Source of the DNA: Aquabacter sp040755535
GTDB taxonomy: Bacteria; Pseudomonadota; Alphaproteobacteria; Rhizobiales; Xanthobacteraceae
Assembly: GCA_040755535.1 (NCBI GenBank)
Contig: JBFMAV010000013.1
Location: 9,537-73,536, forward strand
Length of the DNA: 64,000 nt
Reading direction: 5' to 3'
The position numbers and the translations under genes were made by a program. Positions within the stretch are counted from its first letter, which is position 1; every line of letters starts with the position of its first letter. The notes under the pieces are model-generated. The model did not search any database. It was not told where the DNA came from and was given only the letters and a program-made list of their open reading frames with translations. This document shows positions 42,457 to 51,323 of the stretch, piece by piece.

Positions 42457-44154
42457 TCAGGCCGCCTTGAGCTCGACCACGAAGGTTTCCACCGCCTGGC
42501 GCAGGTCGGTGGCCTGGCCGGAGAGCCCTTCGGAGAGGGCCAGCAATTCGGTGGAGGCGGAGCCGGTCATCTGGGCGGCCTGGCCGACACCGGTGATGTT
42601 GCTGGTGACGTCCTGCGTGCCGTTGGCGGCCCGCTGGCAGTTCTGCGCGATCTCGGCCGTGGCCGCGCCCTGCTGCTCCACCGCGCCGGCGATGGAGGAG
42701 GAGATCTGCTTCATGTTGGAGATGACCCGCATGACTTCCGACATGGAGGTGACCGTCTCGCGGGTGGAGGACTGGACCTCGGAAATCTTCTGGGAGATTT
42801 CCTCGGTGGCGCGGGCGGTCTGGGTCGCGAGCTCCTTCACCTCCGAAGCCACGACCGCGAAGCCCTTGCCCGCCTCGCCGGCCCGGGCCGACTCGATGGT
42901 GGCGTTGAGCGCCAGCAGGTTGGTCTGGTCGGCGATGCCCTTGATCAGGGACACGACGTCGCCGATGGCGGCCGCCGACTGGGCGAGGTCGTTGATGCGC
43001 TCGTTGGAGACTTCCATCTCGCGATAGGCGACATCCGCCACCTGGGCCGACTGCGTGACCTGCCCGTTGATCTCGCGCACCGACGCCGCGAGTTCTTCGG
43101 ACGAGGCCGCCACGGTCTGCACATTGCTCGCGGCAAGCTCGGCCGCTTCGGTGACGTTCTGCGCCTGCTGGGCGGTCTGCTCGGCGGTGGCCGAGAGATC
43201 ACGGGCCGAGCCGGCCACCTGCTGGGACGAAGCGGCAAACGCGGCGGCAAGCTCGGTCATGCGCTGCACGAACCGCTGGGCGAGTGCATTGCGCTTGTCG
43301 AGGCGCTCGCGCTCCTCGGCTTCGCGCTGCTGCTGCTGACGGCGCGCGAGTTCCGCATCCGAGAGTTGGCCACGCAGCACTTCCAGGGCATTGGCCATGG
43401 CGCCCACTTCGTCCTTGCGGTCGGCGCCGGGCACCGCCATGTCCAGCTTGCCTTGGCCGAGGCCCGACATGACCTCAATGAGCGACTGGATCGGCGCGAC
43501 CACGCCCCGTCGCATGAGGACGACGGCCAGGACCAGCATGGCAAGGGTGCCCACGGCGATGGCGCCGAGCGTGACGTAGCTGGCGGTGATGGTGGAGGAC
43601 GAGATGGCCGCCGAGCGTTCTGCTGCGGACTTTTCGATGCCGACCGTCAGATCGCGCAGGGTCGTTGAGAGCTGGCGCAAAGCGGGCTCGCACCCCTGGA
43701 GCATCAAGGCCAATGCCTTGGTCATGCTGGCCGCATCAGTGGTAGATGCGCCGATCCGAATGACTTCACTGCACTCGTTTTGGAGAATGTTGGTGAATTT
43801 GGTCCCGATCGCCCGGATCTCCTGGGCGTGCGCCGACGCTCCCTTTTCGGCCTGGGCGATGTTGGTGCTGAATTGGGTGACGGATTCGGCGCGCGCCTCC
43901 TCGGCCCGCTTCAACAATGCCGGATCGGAGGCTGCCACCGTGAGATAGATGGAGGCGATCTGGTCGATCATCCGCCGATTGGCCCGCGCCAGCGCGACCT
44001 GGGCGCTGCCTTCGCCCTCAATGAGGTCCGAATAAGCAGCGTCAGTCTTCAGCGTCTCCAACGTGGAGTAGATCGCGCCGCCCAGGCTGAGGACGCCGAG
44101 CGCGATCAACAGGCTGGCCACTTTCCAGCTCAATGACAAATTCTTGTATGACAT
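42457..44154 (-). CDS. methyl-accepting chemotaxis protein
   Basis: A 565-residue transmembrane chemoreceptor. It has TM1 at about residues 13-33, a periplasmic four-helix-type ligand domain (34-185), TM2 at about 187-212 followed by HAMP (about 212-265), and a long cytoplasmic coiled coil with the signalling core (ADQTNLLALNATIESARAGEAGKGFAVVASEVKEL). No CheR-binding pentapeptide is present at the C-terminus. The ligand is unknown. The ATG at MSYKNLS was chosen; another in-frame ATG lies 12 bases upstream. Its promoter is in an AT-rich island unlike the rest of the window. Confidence 0.93.
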   Translation of the reverse strand: MSYKNLSLSWKVASLLIALGVLSLGGAIYSTLETLKTDAAYSDLIEGEGSAQVALARANRRMIDQIASIYLTVAASDPALLKRAEEARAESVTQFSTNIAQAEKGASAHAQEIRAIGTKFTNILQNECSEVIRIGASTTDAASMTKALALMLQGCEPALRQLSTTLRDLTVGIEKSAAERSAAISSSTITASYVTLGAIAVGTLAMLVLAVVLMRRGVVAPIQSLIEVMSGLGQGKLDMAVPGADRKDEVGAMANALEVLRGQLSDAELARRQQQQREAEERERLDKRNALAQRFVQRMTELAAAFAASSQQVAGSARDLSATAEQTAQQAQNVTEAAELAASNVQTVAASSEELAASVREINGQVTQSAQVADVAYREMEVSNERINDLAQSAAAIGDVVSLIKGIADQTNLLALNATIESARAGEAGKGFAVVASEVKELATQTARATEEISQKISEVQSSTRETVTSMSEVMRVISNMKQISSSIAGAVEQQGAATAEIAQNCQRAANGTQDVTSNITGVGQAAQMTGSASTELLALSEGLSGQATDLRQAVETFVVELKAA

Positions 44155-44720
44155 GAAGGCCCCCATCCGCTGACGTCGGCGCGCCCCCGCGCCAATCTGA
44201 GTGTCGTCAGCTGGGCAGCAAATCGGACGAACCTGTCTTGAGGCTTGTGATGGCGGTCATGAGCGAAAGTAGATGCCCTCTATTGATCGCGTAATCCTGC
44301 CAGATATAGCCCTTTTGGTCTGCACTATTGAATAGATAAAATTAGGCCAGACACGATTAAATTATAAAATATGTAAATTTGTAATTCTGTATTCAGGGGA
44401 TGATGATGTATTTATACATATTTTTAGAAAGTTTAAATGCGATGACGGACGTAACGTCAGGAAGGGTTGTGCAACCTGATGATTGGGTCCGCCGTATCTT
44501 GGATGCAATTGTTTTCGCTCGATCGGCCGCGCGGCGAGCGCAGACTTGATCGGTGTCCGTGCCGACTGGCGCGAGCGCACGGAAATTCATGCGTTGAGAG
44601 CATGGGTGTCATGCGCTCAACGCATAAGTATGCGTCAGTGAACCGGGAGGTCGCGGGAAAACGGACGGGCGCGGCGGCCCGGCGCGCAGCCGCGCCGTTC
44701 CGCGAGCGGGCCGATGCGGC
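44155..44720. other. AT-rich intergenic island upstream of the chemoreceptor
   Basis: 566 bases without a convincing gene. The core 44270-44450 is strongly AT-rich (runs such as AAATTATAAAATATGTAAATTT) and includes the palindrome ATGTAT-TT-ATACAT (44406-44419). Two short minus-strand frames of 65-72 codons cross it, but they have no ribosome-binding site or recognisable product. The chemoreceptor promoter must lie here. The base composition hints at foreign DNA or a target of AT-binding proteins such as MucR. Confidence 0.6.
44589..44625. repeat. long hairpin downstream of the acyl-CoA synthetase gene
   Basis: A 16-base arm ATGCGTTGAGAGCATG faces CATGCGCTCAACGCAT across five bases, with one mismatch. 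No T tract follows on either strand, so it is not a standard intrinsic terminator. It may stop transcripts of the ligase gene, protect their 3' ends, or be a protein-binding palindrome. Confidence 0.6.
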
Positions 44721-46346
44721 TCAGGCGCTTTTCGCCATTTCCCGCAGCTTGAATTTCTGGATCTTGCCCGTGGAGGTCTTGGGGATCTCCGCGAACACGA
44801 AATGGCGCGGGCATTTGTAATGGGCGAGGTTGGCCCGGCAATGGGCCATCAGCTCCTCAGCCGTTGCGCTGGCGCCGTCCTTCAATTCGATCACGGCCAG
44901 CGGCGTCTCGCCCCATTTCTCGTCCGGCCGGGCCACAACGGCGGCGGCGGCGACGGCGGGATGCTTGTAGAGGGCATCCTCCACCTCGATGGAGGAAATG
45001 TTCTCGCCGCCGGAAATGATGATGTCCTTGGAGCGGTCCTTCAGCTGCACATAGCCGTCGGGATGCTTCACGCCCAGATCGCCGGAATGGAACCAGCCGC
45101 CGGCAAAGGCGGCTTCCGTGGCCTTGGGATTCTTCAGATAGCCCTTCATCACCACATTGCCGCGGAACATCACCTCGCCCAAGGTCTCGCCGTCGGCGGG
45201 CACCGGCTGCATGGTGTCGGGATCAAGCACGTCGAGGGCTTCCAGCGCGCCGTAGCGCACGCCCTGGCGCGATTTCTTCTGCGCGCGCTCCTCGGCGGGC
45301 AGGCTCTCCCATTCGGCGTGCCACTCATTCACGACGGCGGGGCCATAGACCTCGGTCAGCCCATAGACATGGGTGACATTGAAGCCGGCCTCCTGCATGG
45401 CCGCGAGCACGGCGGCGGGGGGCGGGGCGGCGGCGGTGATGAACTCCACCACGCGGGGCAGGGGGCGCTTGTCCGCCTCCGGGGCGTTCAGCAGCGTGCT
45501 CATCACGATGGGCGCGCCGCACATATGGGTCACGCCGAGATCCGCGATGGCATCGAAAATGGGCTTGGCCCGCACCTGGCGCAGGCAGACATGGGTGCCC
45601 GCCACCGCACAGACGGTCCAGGGGAAGCACCAGCCGTTGCAGTGGAACATGGGCAAGGTCCACAGATAGACCGGATGGCGGCCCATGCCGCAGGTCAGCA
45701 CATTGTCGTGCGCCAGCAGGTGCGCGCCGCGATGATGATAGACCACGCCCTTGGGGTCGCCCGTGGTGCCCGACGTATAGTTGAGCGCGATGGCGTTCCA
45801 CTCGTCGGACGGCATGGCCCAGGCATAGTCGGGATCGCCGCCGGCGATGAAGTCCTCATATTCCACGCCGCCGATGCGCTCGCCGGGGCCGGCATATTCG
45901 GGATCGTCATAATCGATCACCATGGGCTTGCGCGTCGCGATGGCGAGGGCGGCCTTGATGACGGGGGAGAATTCCCGGTCGGTGATGAGGACCTTGGCCT
46001 CGCCGTGATCGATGGTGAAGGCGAGGATGGCCGCGTCCAGGCGGGTGTTGAAGGCGTTCAGAACGGCGCCGCACATGGGCACGCCATAATGGGCCTCCAC
46101 CATGGCCGGAACGTTCGGCAGCATGACCGCCACCGTGTCGCCCACGCCCACGCCGGCTTTCTCCAGCGCCGAGGCCAGGCGCCGCGAGCGTGCGTAGAGG
46201 TCGCGATAGGACCGCCGCATCTCGCCGTGGACCACGGCGAGATGATCAGGGAACACGGAGGCCGCTCGCTCCAGGAAGCCCAGGGGCGTCAGCGGCTGGT
46301 AATTGGCCGCGTTGCGGTCGAGATCCTGGTCATAGATGCCGGCCAT
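44721..46346 (-). CDS. AMP-forming acyl-CoA synthetase (fatty-acid or methylmercaptopropionate CoA ligase type)
   Basis: Activates a carboxylic acid to its CoA ester through an acyl-adenylate. The 541-residue ANL enzyme has the P-loop NYTSGTTGDPKGVVY, the TEVYGPAV motif, GWFHSGDLG, and the C-terminal catalytic Lys in KTSTGKIQKFKLRE. The stretch LPMFHCNGWCFPWT is typical of the medium-chain / DmdB-like group. The exact acid cannot be told from sequence. The start at MAGIYDQDLDRN follows GAGGGGACCC; a longer frame upstream is unconserved. Divergent from prpE. Confidence 0.9.
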   Translation of the reverse strand: MAGIYDQDLDRNAANYQPLTPLGFLERAASVFPDHLAVVHGEMRRSYRDLYARSRRLASALEKAGVGVGDTVAVMLPNVPAMVEAHYGVPMCGAVLNAFNTRLDAAILAFTIDHGEAKVLITDREFSPVIKAALAIATRKPMVIDYDDPEYAGPGERIGGVEYEDFIAGGDPDYAWAMPSDEWNAIALNYTSGTTGDPKGVVYHHRGAHLLAHDNVLTCGMGRHPVYLWTLPMFHCNGWCFPWTVCAVAGTHVCLRQVRAKPIFDAIADLGVTHMCGAPIVMSTLLNAPEADKRPLPRVVEFITAAAPPPAAVLAAMQEAGFNVTHVYGLTEVYGPAVVNEWHAEWESLPAEERAQKKSRQGVRYGALEALDVLDPDTMQPVPADGETLGEVMFRGNVVMKGYLKNPKATEAAFAGGWFHSGDLGVKHPDGYVQLKDRSKDIIISGGENISSIEVEDALYKHPAVAAAAVVARPDEKWGETPLAVIELKDGASATAEELMAHCRANLAHYKCPRHFVFAEIPKTSTGKIQKFKLREMAKSA

Positions 46347-46556
46347 CGGGTCCCCTCCTCGATGTGATTTCTTAAAATTGCAGCGGCTTGAGCCGCAGCG
46401 TTGGGGCGCGACGTTACCCGAGTGTTTCGCCGCCATGCAATCGCCGCCGCGCCCGACGAAGGTCTTACGCACTAGAGCGGACTTGCTTGCGCGCGGGCGC
46501 TGCGCAACATCGACTTAAAAGCGACACCTTAAGAAAAGCAACCGAGGGAACGGACC

Positions 46557-48476
46557 ATGGAGGATCATGCGCGCAGCCGCTATGCCGAGGTCTATGGGCA
46601 TTGGCAGCGGGACCCGGAAGGCTTCTGGGGCGAGGCGGCCCGGAACGTCGATTGGGTGACGCCGCCCCGCACCGTCTTCGACCCCGAGGCCGGCGTCTAT
46701 GGACGCTGGTTTCCCGACGGCGTGTGCAACACCTGCTTCAACGCCGTGGACCGCCATGTGGCGGCAGGGCGGGGCGCGCAGGTGGCGCTCATCCATGACA
46801 GCCCGGTCACCGGCTCGAAAAGCACGCTGACCTATGCCCAGCTTCTCGCGCAGGTGCGGGTGCTGGGGGCGGTCCTTACCGATCTCGGCGTGACCAAGGG
46901 CGACCGCGTCGTCCTGTACATGCCCATGGTGCTGGAAGCGGTGGTGGCGATGCTCGCCTGCGCGCGCATCGGCGCCGTGCATTCCGTGGTGTTCGGCGGC
47001 TTCGCCTCCAAGGAACTGGCGGCGCGCATCGAGGATGCCGCGCCCAAGGTGATCCTCGCCGCCTCCTGCGGCATCGAGCCGTCGCGTGTGGTGGCTTATA
47101 AGCCGCTGCTGGACGAGGCGATCGCCATGTCGAGCGCCAAGCCGGCCGCCTGCCTCATTCTCCAGCGCCCGCAATCGCCCTGCGCCCTGGTGGCCGGGCG
47201 CGATCTGGACTGGGCCGAACAGTGCGCCGCGGCCGCAGCGGCAGGCAAGGGCGCGGACTGCGCCGCCATGTCGGCCACCGACCCGCTCTATATTCTCTAC
47301 ACCTCGGGCACCACGGGAAAGCCGAAGGGCGTGGTGCGCGACACGGGCGGCCATCTCGTGGCGCTGCGCTGGAGCATGGAAAACCTCTACGGGGTGAAGC
47401 CCGGAGAGGTCTTCTGGTGCGCCTCCGACATCGGCTGGGTGGTGGGCCATTCCTATATCGTCTATGCCCCGCTGATCCTCGGCGCGACGTCCCTGGTCTA
47501 TGAGGGCAAGCCCGTGGGCACGCCCGATCCCGGCGCCTTCTGGCGGGTGATCGAGGAGCACAAGGCGGTCGCCCTGTTCACCGCGCCCACCGCCCTGCGC
47601 GCCATCAAGAAGGAAGATCCCGACGCCACCTTCCTGAAAGGGCGCGACCTCTCCCATTTCCGCACCCTGTTCCTGGCGGGCGAGCGGGCGGACCCCGACA
47701 CGGTGGCCTGGGCGCGCGACACGCTGGGCGTGCCGGTGGTGGACCATTGGTGGCAAACCGAGACCGGCTGGGCCATTGCGGGCAATCCCGTGGGGCTCGG
47801 GCTTCTGCCCTTCAAGGACGGCTCACCGACCGTCCCCATGCCCGGCTACGATCTCCAGATCGTGGACGAGGCGGCGCGCCCGGTGCCCGCCGGCAAGATG
47901 GGCTCCATCGTCATCAAGCTGCCGCTGCCCCCCGGCTGCCTGCCGACGCTCTGGCAGCAGGACGAGCGGTTCCGGGAATCCTATCTCGCGGAGTTTCCCG
48001 GCTTCTACAAAACCTCCGACGCGGGCTTCCGCGATGCGGACGGCTATGTCTTCGTCATGGGCCGTACCGACGACATCATCAATGTCGCCGGCCATCGCCT
48101 CTCCACGGGCGGCATGGAGGAAGTGCTCGCTTCCCATCCCGACGTCGCGGAGTGCGCCGTGATCGGCGTGAAGGATGAATTGAAGGGCGAAGTCCCGTGC
48201 GGCTTCGTGGTCCTCAAGGCCGGCGATCGGCGCGCGCCCGATGTGATCGAGCGCGAATTGGTAACGCTGGTGCGCGACCGCATCGGGCCCGTGGCGGCTT
48301 TCAAGATCGCCATCACCGTGCCGCGCCTGCCCAAGACGCGCTCCGGCAAGATTTTGCGCGGCACCATGAAGAAGATCGCCGACAGCGATCCCTGGACCAC
48401 GCCGGCGACCATCGATGATCCCGGCGCGCTGGACGACATCACGCTGTCGCTGAAATCGCGCGGCTTTGCACAGTGA
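46557..48476 (+). CDS. prpE: propionyl-CoA / acetyl-CoA synthetase (PrpE family)
   Basis: AMP-forming ligase for short-chain acids, mainly propionate. The 639-residue protein has the ACS-like N-terminal domain (YAEVYGHWQRDPEGFW, VHSVVFGGFASKELAARI), the P-loop YTSGTTGKPKGVVR, WWQTETGW, DDIINVAGHRLSTGGMEEVL, and the acetylation-regulated catalytic Lys in LPKTRSGKILRGTMK. DVVGHSY-like WVVGHSYIVYAPL favours PrpE over Acs. GAGGGAAC precedes the ATG. A palindromic terminator follows the stop at once. Confidence 0.9.
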   Translation: MEDHARSRYAEVYGHWQRDPEGFWGEAARNVDWVTPPRTVFDPEAGVYGRWFPDGVCNTCFNAVDRHVAAGRGAQVALIHDSPVTGSKSTLTYAQLLAQVRVLGAVLTDLGVTKGDRVVLYMPMVLEAVVAMLACARIGAVHSVVFGGFASKELAARIEDAAPKVILAASCGIEPSRVVAYKPLLDEAIAMSSAKPAACLILQRPQSPCALVAGRDLDWAEQCAAAAAAGKGADCAAMSATDPLYILYTSGTTGKPKGVVRDTGGHLVALRWSMENLYGVKPGEVFWCASDIGWVVGHSYIVYAPLILGATSLVYEGKPVGTPDPGAFWRVIEEHKAVALFTAPTALRAIKKEDPDATFLKGRDLSHFRTLFLAGERADPDTVAWARDTLGVPVVDHWWQTETGWAIAGNPVGLGLLPFKDGSPTVPMPGYDLQIVDEAARPVPAGKMGSIVIKLPLPPGCLPTLWQQDERFRESYLAEFPGFYKTSDAGFRDADGYVFVMGRTDDIINVAGHRLSTGGMEEVLASHPDVAECAVIGVKDELKGEVPCGFVVLKAGDRRAPDVIERELVTLVRDRIGPVAAFKIAITVPRLPKTRSGKILRGTMKKIADSDPWTTPATIDDPGALDDITLSLKSRGFAQ

Positions 48477-48477
48477 A

Positions 48478-48499
48478 GGGGCGCCCGCCCGGGCGCCCC
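48478..48499. terminator. palindromic terminator between convergent genes
   Basis: Stem GGGGCGCCC/GGGCGCCCC with loop GCCC starts two bases after the prpE stop and ends a few bases before the stop of the convergent small gene. The flanks GTGAA/TTCAC extend the pairing. No long T tract is present. Confidence 0.65.
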
Positions 48500-48502
48500 A
48501 GT

Positions 48503-48847
48503 TCACCGGCTTCCGTAAAGGGTGGTGGGATCCCAGCAGGTTCCCCCGCCCACATAGCAGGTGCCGGACTTGGTCGGCACCCATTCGGGCTTGATCTGCT
48601 CGGCACCCGTGCAGAAGCGCACATTGGCGACATAGCGGTCGAACGTGTTCGGCCCCGTCGCCAGGACCACGCCGCTGCTGCGCGCCACCAGGGACTGCAC
48701 CTCGGCGCAGGTCATGTTGCGCGTATTGGGCATGCCCTGCTGCGCAGCCGCTGGGCCGGCGAGCGCAAGGGCGCCGAGCACCGCCCCCGCAAGTCGCGCC
48801 GTGCCTCGCGCCACGCGCCTGGGGCTCGACATCATCCGCGCATCCAT
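48503..48847 (-). CDS. small secreted cysteine protein, paralog 1
   Basis: Not a named family. The 114-residue precursor has a signal peptide ending at AAAQ, then a mature domain of about 76 residues with five Cys, in MPNTRNMTCAEVQSLV, GPNTFDRYV, FCTGAEQIKPEWVPTK and CYVGGGTCWDP. It is clearly homologous to the next gene along the same strand. Four Cys align between the two and suggest two disulfides in the periplasm or outside. AAAGAGGAT precedes the ATG, which was preferred to one 39 bases upstream. Confidence 0.78.
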   Translation of the reverse strand: MDARMMSSPRRVARGTARLAGAVLGALALAGPAAAQQGMPNTRNMTCAEVQSLVARSSGVVLATGPNTFDRYVANVRFCTGAEQIKPEWVPTKSGTCYVGGGTCWDPTTLYGSR

Positions 48848-48891
48848 GGCGCCATCCTCTTTCGCAGCAAATCGGTTCGTCACCATAGACC

Positions 48892-49197
48892 TCAGCGTCC
48901 GCCGCCCTCATTGCTCGGATCGACGCAGATATTGCCCACGGGGCATTGGGCCTGATCCTTCGTCTGCACCCATTGGGGACGGGTCTGCTGGCCGCCGCTG
49001 CAATAGGCCTCGTCCTTCACATAGCGATTGAAGACGTTCGGGCCGGTGCTCAGCGTGACCGCACCCTGGTTGTTCACCAGCGCGGTGGCTTCGGCGCAGC
49101 TCATATTGAGGGTGTTGGGGAAATCCTGGGCCATCGCCACACCGGGGGCGAGCAGGCCGGCTGCCACCAGGGCGGCAATCCTGGCTGACGTCTTCAT
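48892..49197 (-). CDS. small secreted cysteine protein, paralog 2
   Basis: The 101-residue precursor has a clear signal peptide (MKTSARIAALVAAGLLAPGVAMA) and a mature domain of about 78 residues sharing FPNTLNMSCAEATALV, STGPNVFNRYV, YCSGGQQTRPQWVQTK and CPVGNICVDP with paralog 1. The four Cys are conserved in spacing. GGAGG lies seven bases before the ATG. It is the first gene of the pair, 44 bases before paralog 1, and the two are likely co-transcribed. Function unknown; a secreted inhibitor, binding or envelope-structure role are all possible. Confidence 0.8.
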   Translation of the reverse strand: MKTSARIAALVAAGLLAPGVAMAQDFPNTLNMSCAEATALVNNQGAVTLSTGPNVFNRYVKDEAYCSGGQQTRPQWVQTKDQAQCPVGNICVDPSNEGGGR

Positions 49198-49282
49198 GAT
49201 GCTTCCTCCATTGTCTTGCGGGCCTTGGCATAGCCGAACAAGCCTTAACGCAAACCCACGAACATGCTCTATGGATCATCCC

Positions 49283-50191
49283 ATGAGCGACGATATTTCA
49301 TTCAACCGAACTTTCGATGTCACGCCCGGAACGGTCCAGCAGGTCGCTCCAGGGGTCAGGCGTATTCTTGCGCCCAATCCCTCGCCGTTCACATTCACGG
49401 GTACGTGCTCCTACATCATCGGCGAGGGCCGCGTCGCCATTCTGGATCCGGGACCGGACCATCCCGGCCATGTGGCGGCGCTGCTGGAGGCGGTGCGCGG
49501 AGAAACAGTGACCCATGTGGTGGTCACCCATACCCACCGCGACCACTCGCCGGCGGTGGTGCCGGTGGTCGCCGCCACGGGTGCGGTCACGGTGGGGGAG
49601 GGGCCGCACCGGCCAGCGCGCCCGCTGCATATCGGCGAGGCCAATCCGCTCGATGCGAGCGCCGACATGGCCTTCGTGCCGGACATGGCCATTCGCCACG
49701 GCCAATGGCTGGAGGGCGAGGGGTGGCGACTGGAGGCGATCGCGACTCCGGGCCATGCGGCGAACCACATGGCGTTCGCGCTGGAGGGCGAGGACCTCAT
49801 CTTCTCGGGCGACCATGTCATGGCGTGGGCGACCTCCATCGTCGCGCCGCCCGACGGCTCCATGGGCGATTATGTCGCCTCGCTGGAAACCCTGGCCCGC
49901 CGCTCCGAGCGCCTCTATCTGCCCGGCCACGGCCCGGCGGTGACGGACGCGCCCGCTTTCGTGCAGGACTATCTGGCCCACCGGCGCGCCCGCGAGGCCG
50001 CGATCATGCGGGGGTTGGAGCGGGCGCAGACCATCCCCGATCTGGTGCGCGGCATCTATATCGGCCTTGACCCGCGCCTGGTGGGCGCGGCGAGCCTCAC
50101 GGTGCTGGCGAACCTCGAATATCTCGTGGCGCGGGGCCTGGTTGTCACGCAGGGCGAGCCCTCCATGGACGGGCGCTACGCGCTCTCCTGA
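49283..50191 (+). CDS. metallo-beta-lactamase fold hydrolase (LACTB2-like)
   Basis: A 302-residue MBL-fold protein. The zinc motif is THTHRDHSPAV (HxHxDH), with further ligands in TPGHAANHMAFAL, the Asp in FSGDHVMAW and the His in LYLPGHGPAV. A C-terminal winged-helix-like tail (IGLDPRLVGAASLTVLANLEYLVARGLV) is typical of LACTB2-type members, which act on RNA or thioesters. The biological substrate here is unknown. Start uncertain: ATG at MSDDISF or 12 bases upstream at MDHPMSDD. Confidence 0.88.
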   Translation: MSDDISFNRTFDVTPGTVQQVAPGVRRILAPNPSPFTFTGTCSYIIGEGRVAILDPGPDHPGHVAALLEAVRGETVTHVVVTHTHRDHSPAVVPVVAATGAVTVGEGPHRPARPLHIGEANPLDASADMAFVPDMAIRHGQWLEGEGWRLEAIATPGHAANHMAFALEGEDLIFSGDHVMAWATSIVAPPDGSMGDYVASLETLARRSERLYLPGHGPAVTDAPAFVQDYLAHRRAREAAIMRGLERAQTIPDLVRGIYIGLDPRLVGAASLTVLANLEYLVARGLVVTQGEPSMDGRYALS

Positions 50192-50248
50192 CAGCGCGGC
50201 CGCCCCAGGCCCGGCGCAGGCGCCCCGGCGAGACGGGACGAGGAGGCG

Positions 50249-50461
50249 TCAGCCCTTATCCTCGGCGAGCGTGTGCGCCACGATGGCGTTGGCGTGGCCA
50301 TGGCCGAGGCCGTGCTGGTCCTTCAGAAGGGTCACAAGCTCCATGTCCTTGGCCGGATAGGCGGCGCGCACGATGGCCTTCCACTCCGCGATGGGCCGGC
50401 CGTGTTTCTTGTCGATGGACGGAAAGTAGGACGCGGGTCCCTTCGCGGGCCGGTCGGTCAT
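50249..50461 (-). CDS. DUF4287 domain-containing small protein
   Basis: The 70-residue product is almost entirely a DUF4287 domain: SYFPSIDKKHGRPIAEWKAIVRAAYP, then LVTLLKDQHGLGHGHANAIVAHTLAED. Such domains are found alone or fused to DUF5655 and have no proven function; the helical GHGHANA part suggests a small-molecule or nucleic-acid contact (inference). GGAGC precedes the ATG. The remaining gap to the MBL gene is empty. Confidence 0.88.
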   Translation of the reverse strand: MTDRPAKGPASYFPSIDKKHGRPIAEWKAIVRAAYPAKDMELVTLLKDQHGLGHGHANAIVAHTLAEDKG

Positions 50462-50473
50462 TGCGGGCTCCTG

Positions 50474-50541
50474 GAGCCTGATTGCTGAATCAGTCTCTAA
50501 ACTCTCGATAGAGCAAGGCGGGGGCGCGGCGCATGCTCTAA
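50474..50541. repeat. reverse copy of the dispersed intergenic repeat
   Basis: Read on the minus strand it begins TAGAGCATGCGCCG and continues to CTCTATCGAGAGTTTAGAGAC, GATTCA and ATCAGG, the same landmarks as the element at 25.5 kb. The internal spacer between landmarks is shorter (about 25 instead of 45 bases) and the two downstream hairpins are not kept, so this looks like a truncated member. It ends at the stop of the DUF1499 gene. Confidence 0.75.
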
Positions 50542-51323
50542 TGCCGCTTGCGCCGCTCGGCGGAGAGGTCCGCCATCAGGCGGGAGATGCGCCAGGCATT
50601 TTCGCCGAGATCGTGGACGCCGTAGCGCGATGCAGAGCGCACATCCACCCGGGCGCCTTTCGAGGTCGGGCGCACGCGAATGACGATGTCGTTGCGAAAG
50701 CCGAGCAGGGGGGTCGGCGCCACCGCCTCGATCTGGCCGTCACGCACCCCGCCGCGCGGCGGCACGGCATCCAGGATGCGCCATTTGCGCTGGCGCACCA
50801 GAGCCAGAATGGCGTTGAAGGCTTCCTCGGGCGTCGCGTCCAGGTCCATGGGCTTGATGCCGGGATAGGCACTGCGCTGGAGCGCGGCCATGTCCGGATC
50901 AGGATCCAGGATCGAATTGGCCCCGCTCGGCCGGGCAAAGCCCATGGCGCGGAAATGCGGCGGGTCGGCCGGATCTGTGGACAGGTCCGTGAGCGGCGGC
51001 AGCATCCAGCCGCGCGCCAGCACGGCGGCGGGGCCCGCCACCAGCGCCAAGGTGATGGCGAGGGCGCCGAGCGCCTTGCCGAAGCCTCGCCAGCCGCTCT
51101 CCCAGATGCTGATGCAGGCCGCCACCGCCAGCAGGCCGCCGACCAGCGCGAGCGCGAGCCCAAGGCCGAGGGTGGCGACTGCCGGCTGGAAGGCGAGCAT
51201 GTCCATGCGATACAGGCCCGCTGCCAGCACCGTCACCGGAATGGCGAACAGCGCGAGGCGCAGGCTCCAGACGGCGAGCCGCGAGGTGCGCTCTTCCAGA
51301 TACAGGCTGCGCTTGATCAGCAT
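50538..51323 (-). CDS. DUF1499 domain-containing membrane protein
   Basis: A 261-residue protein with an N-terminal membrane part of three hydrophobic segments (about 18-38, 48-70 and 82-105). A DUF1499 domain follows (about 115-255: LTDLSTDPADPPHF, AFNAILALVRQRKWRI, LLGFRNDIVIRVRP, VDVRSASRYGVHDLGENAWRI). The family is found in plants and bacteria and has no known activity. It overlaps the HAD gene start region by seven bases, so the two form a unit. The stop touches a repeat element. Confidence 0.87.
   Translation of the reverse strand: MLIKRSLYLEERTSRLAVWSLRLALFAIPVTVLAAGLYRMDMLAFQPAVATLGLGLALALVGGLLAVAACISIWESGWRGFGKALGALAITLALVAGPAAVLARGWMLPPLTDLSTDPADPPHFRAMGFARPSGANSILDPDPDMAALQRSAYPGIKPMDLDATPEEAFNAILALVRQRKWRILDAVPPRGGVRDGQIEAVAPTPLLGFRNDIVIRVRPTSKGARVDVRSASRYGVHDLGENAWRISRLMADLSAERRKRH

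Noticed and set aside
44362..44590. Two short minus-strand frames in the AT-rich island
   Set aside because: No ribosome-binding site, no homology, and they cross a region of abnormal composition; not called as genes.
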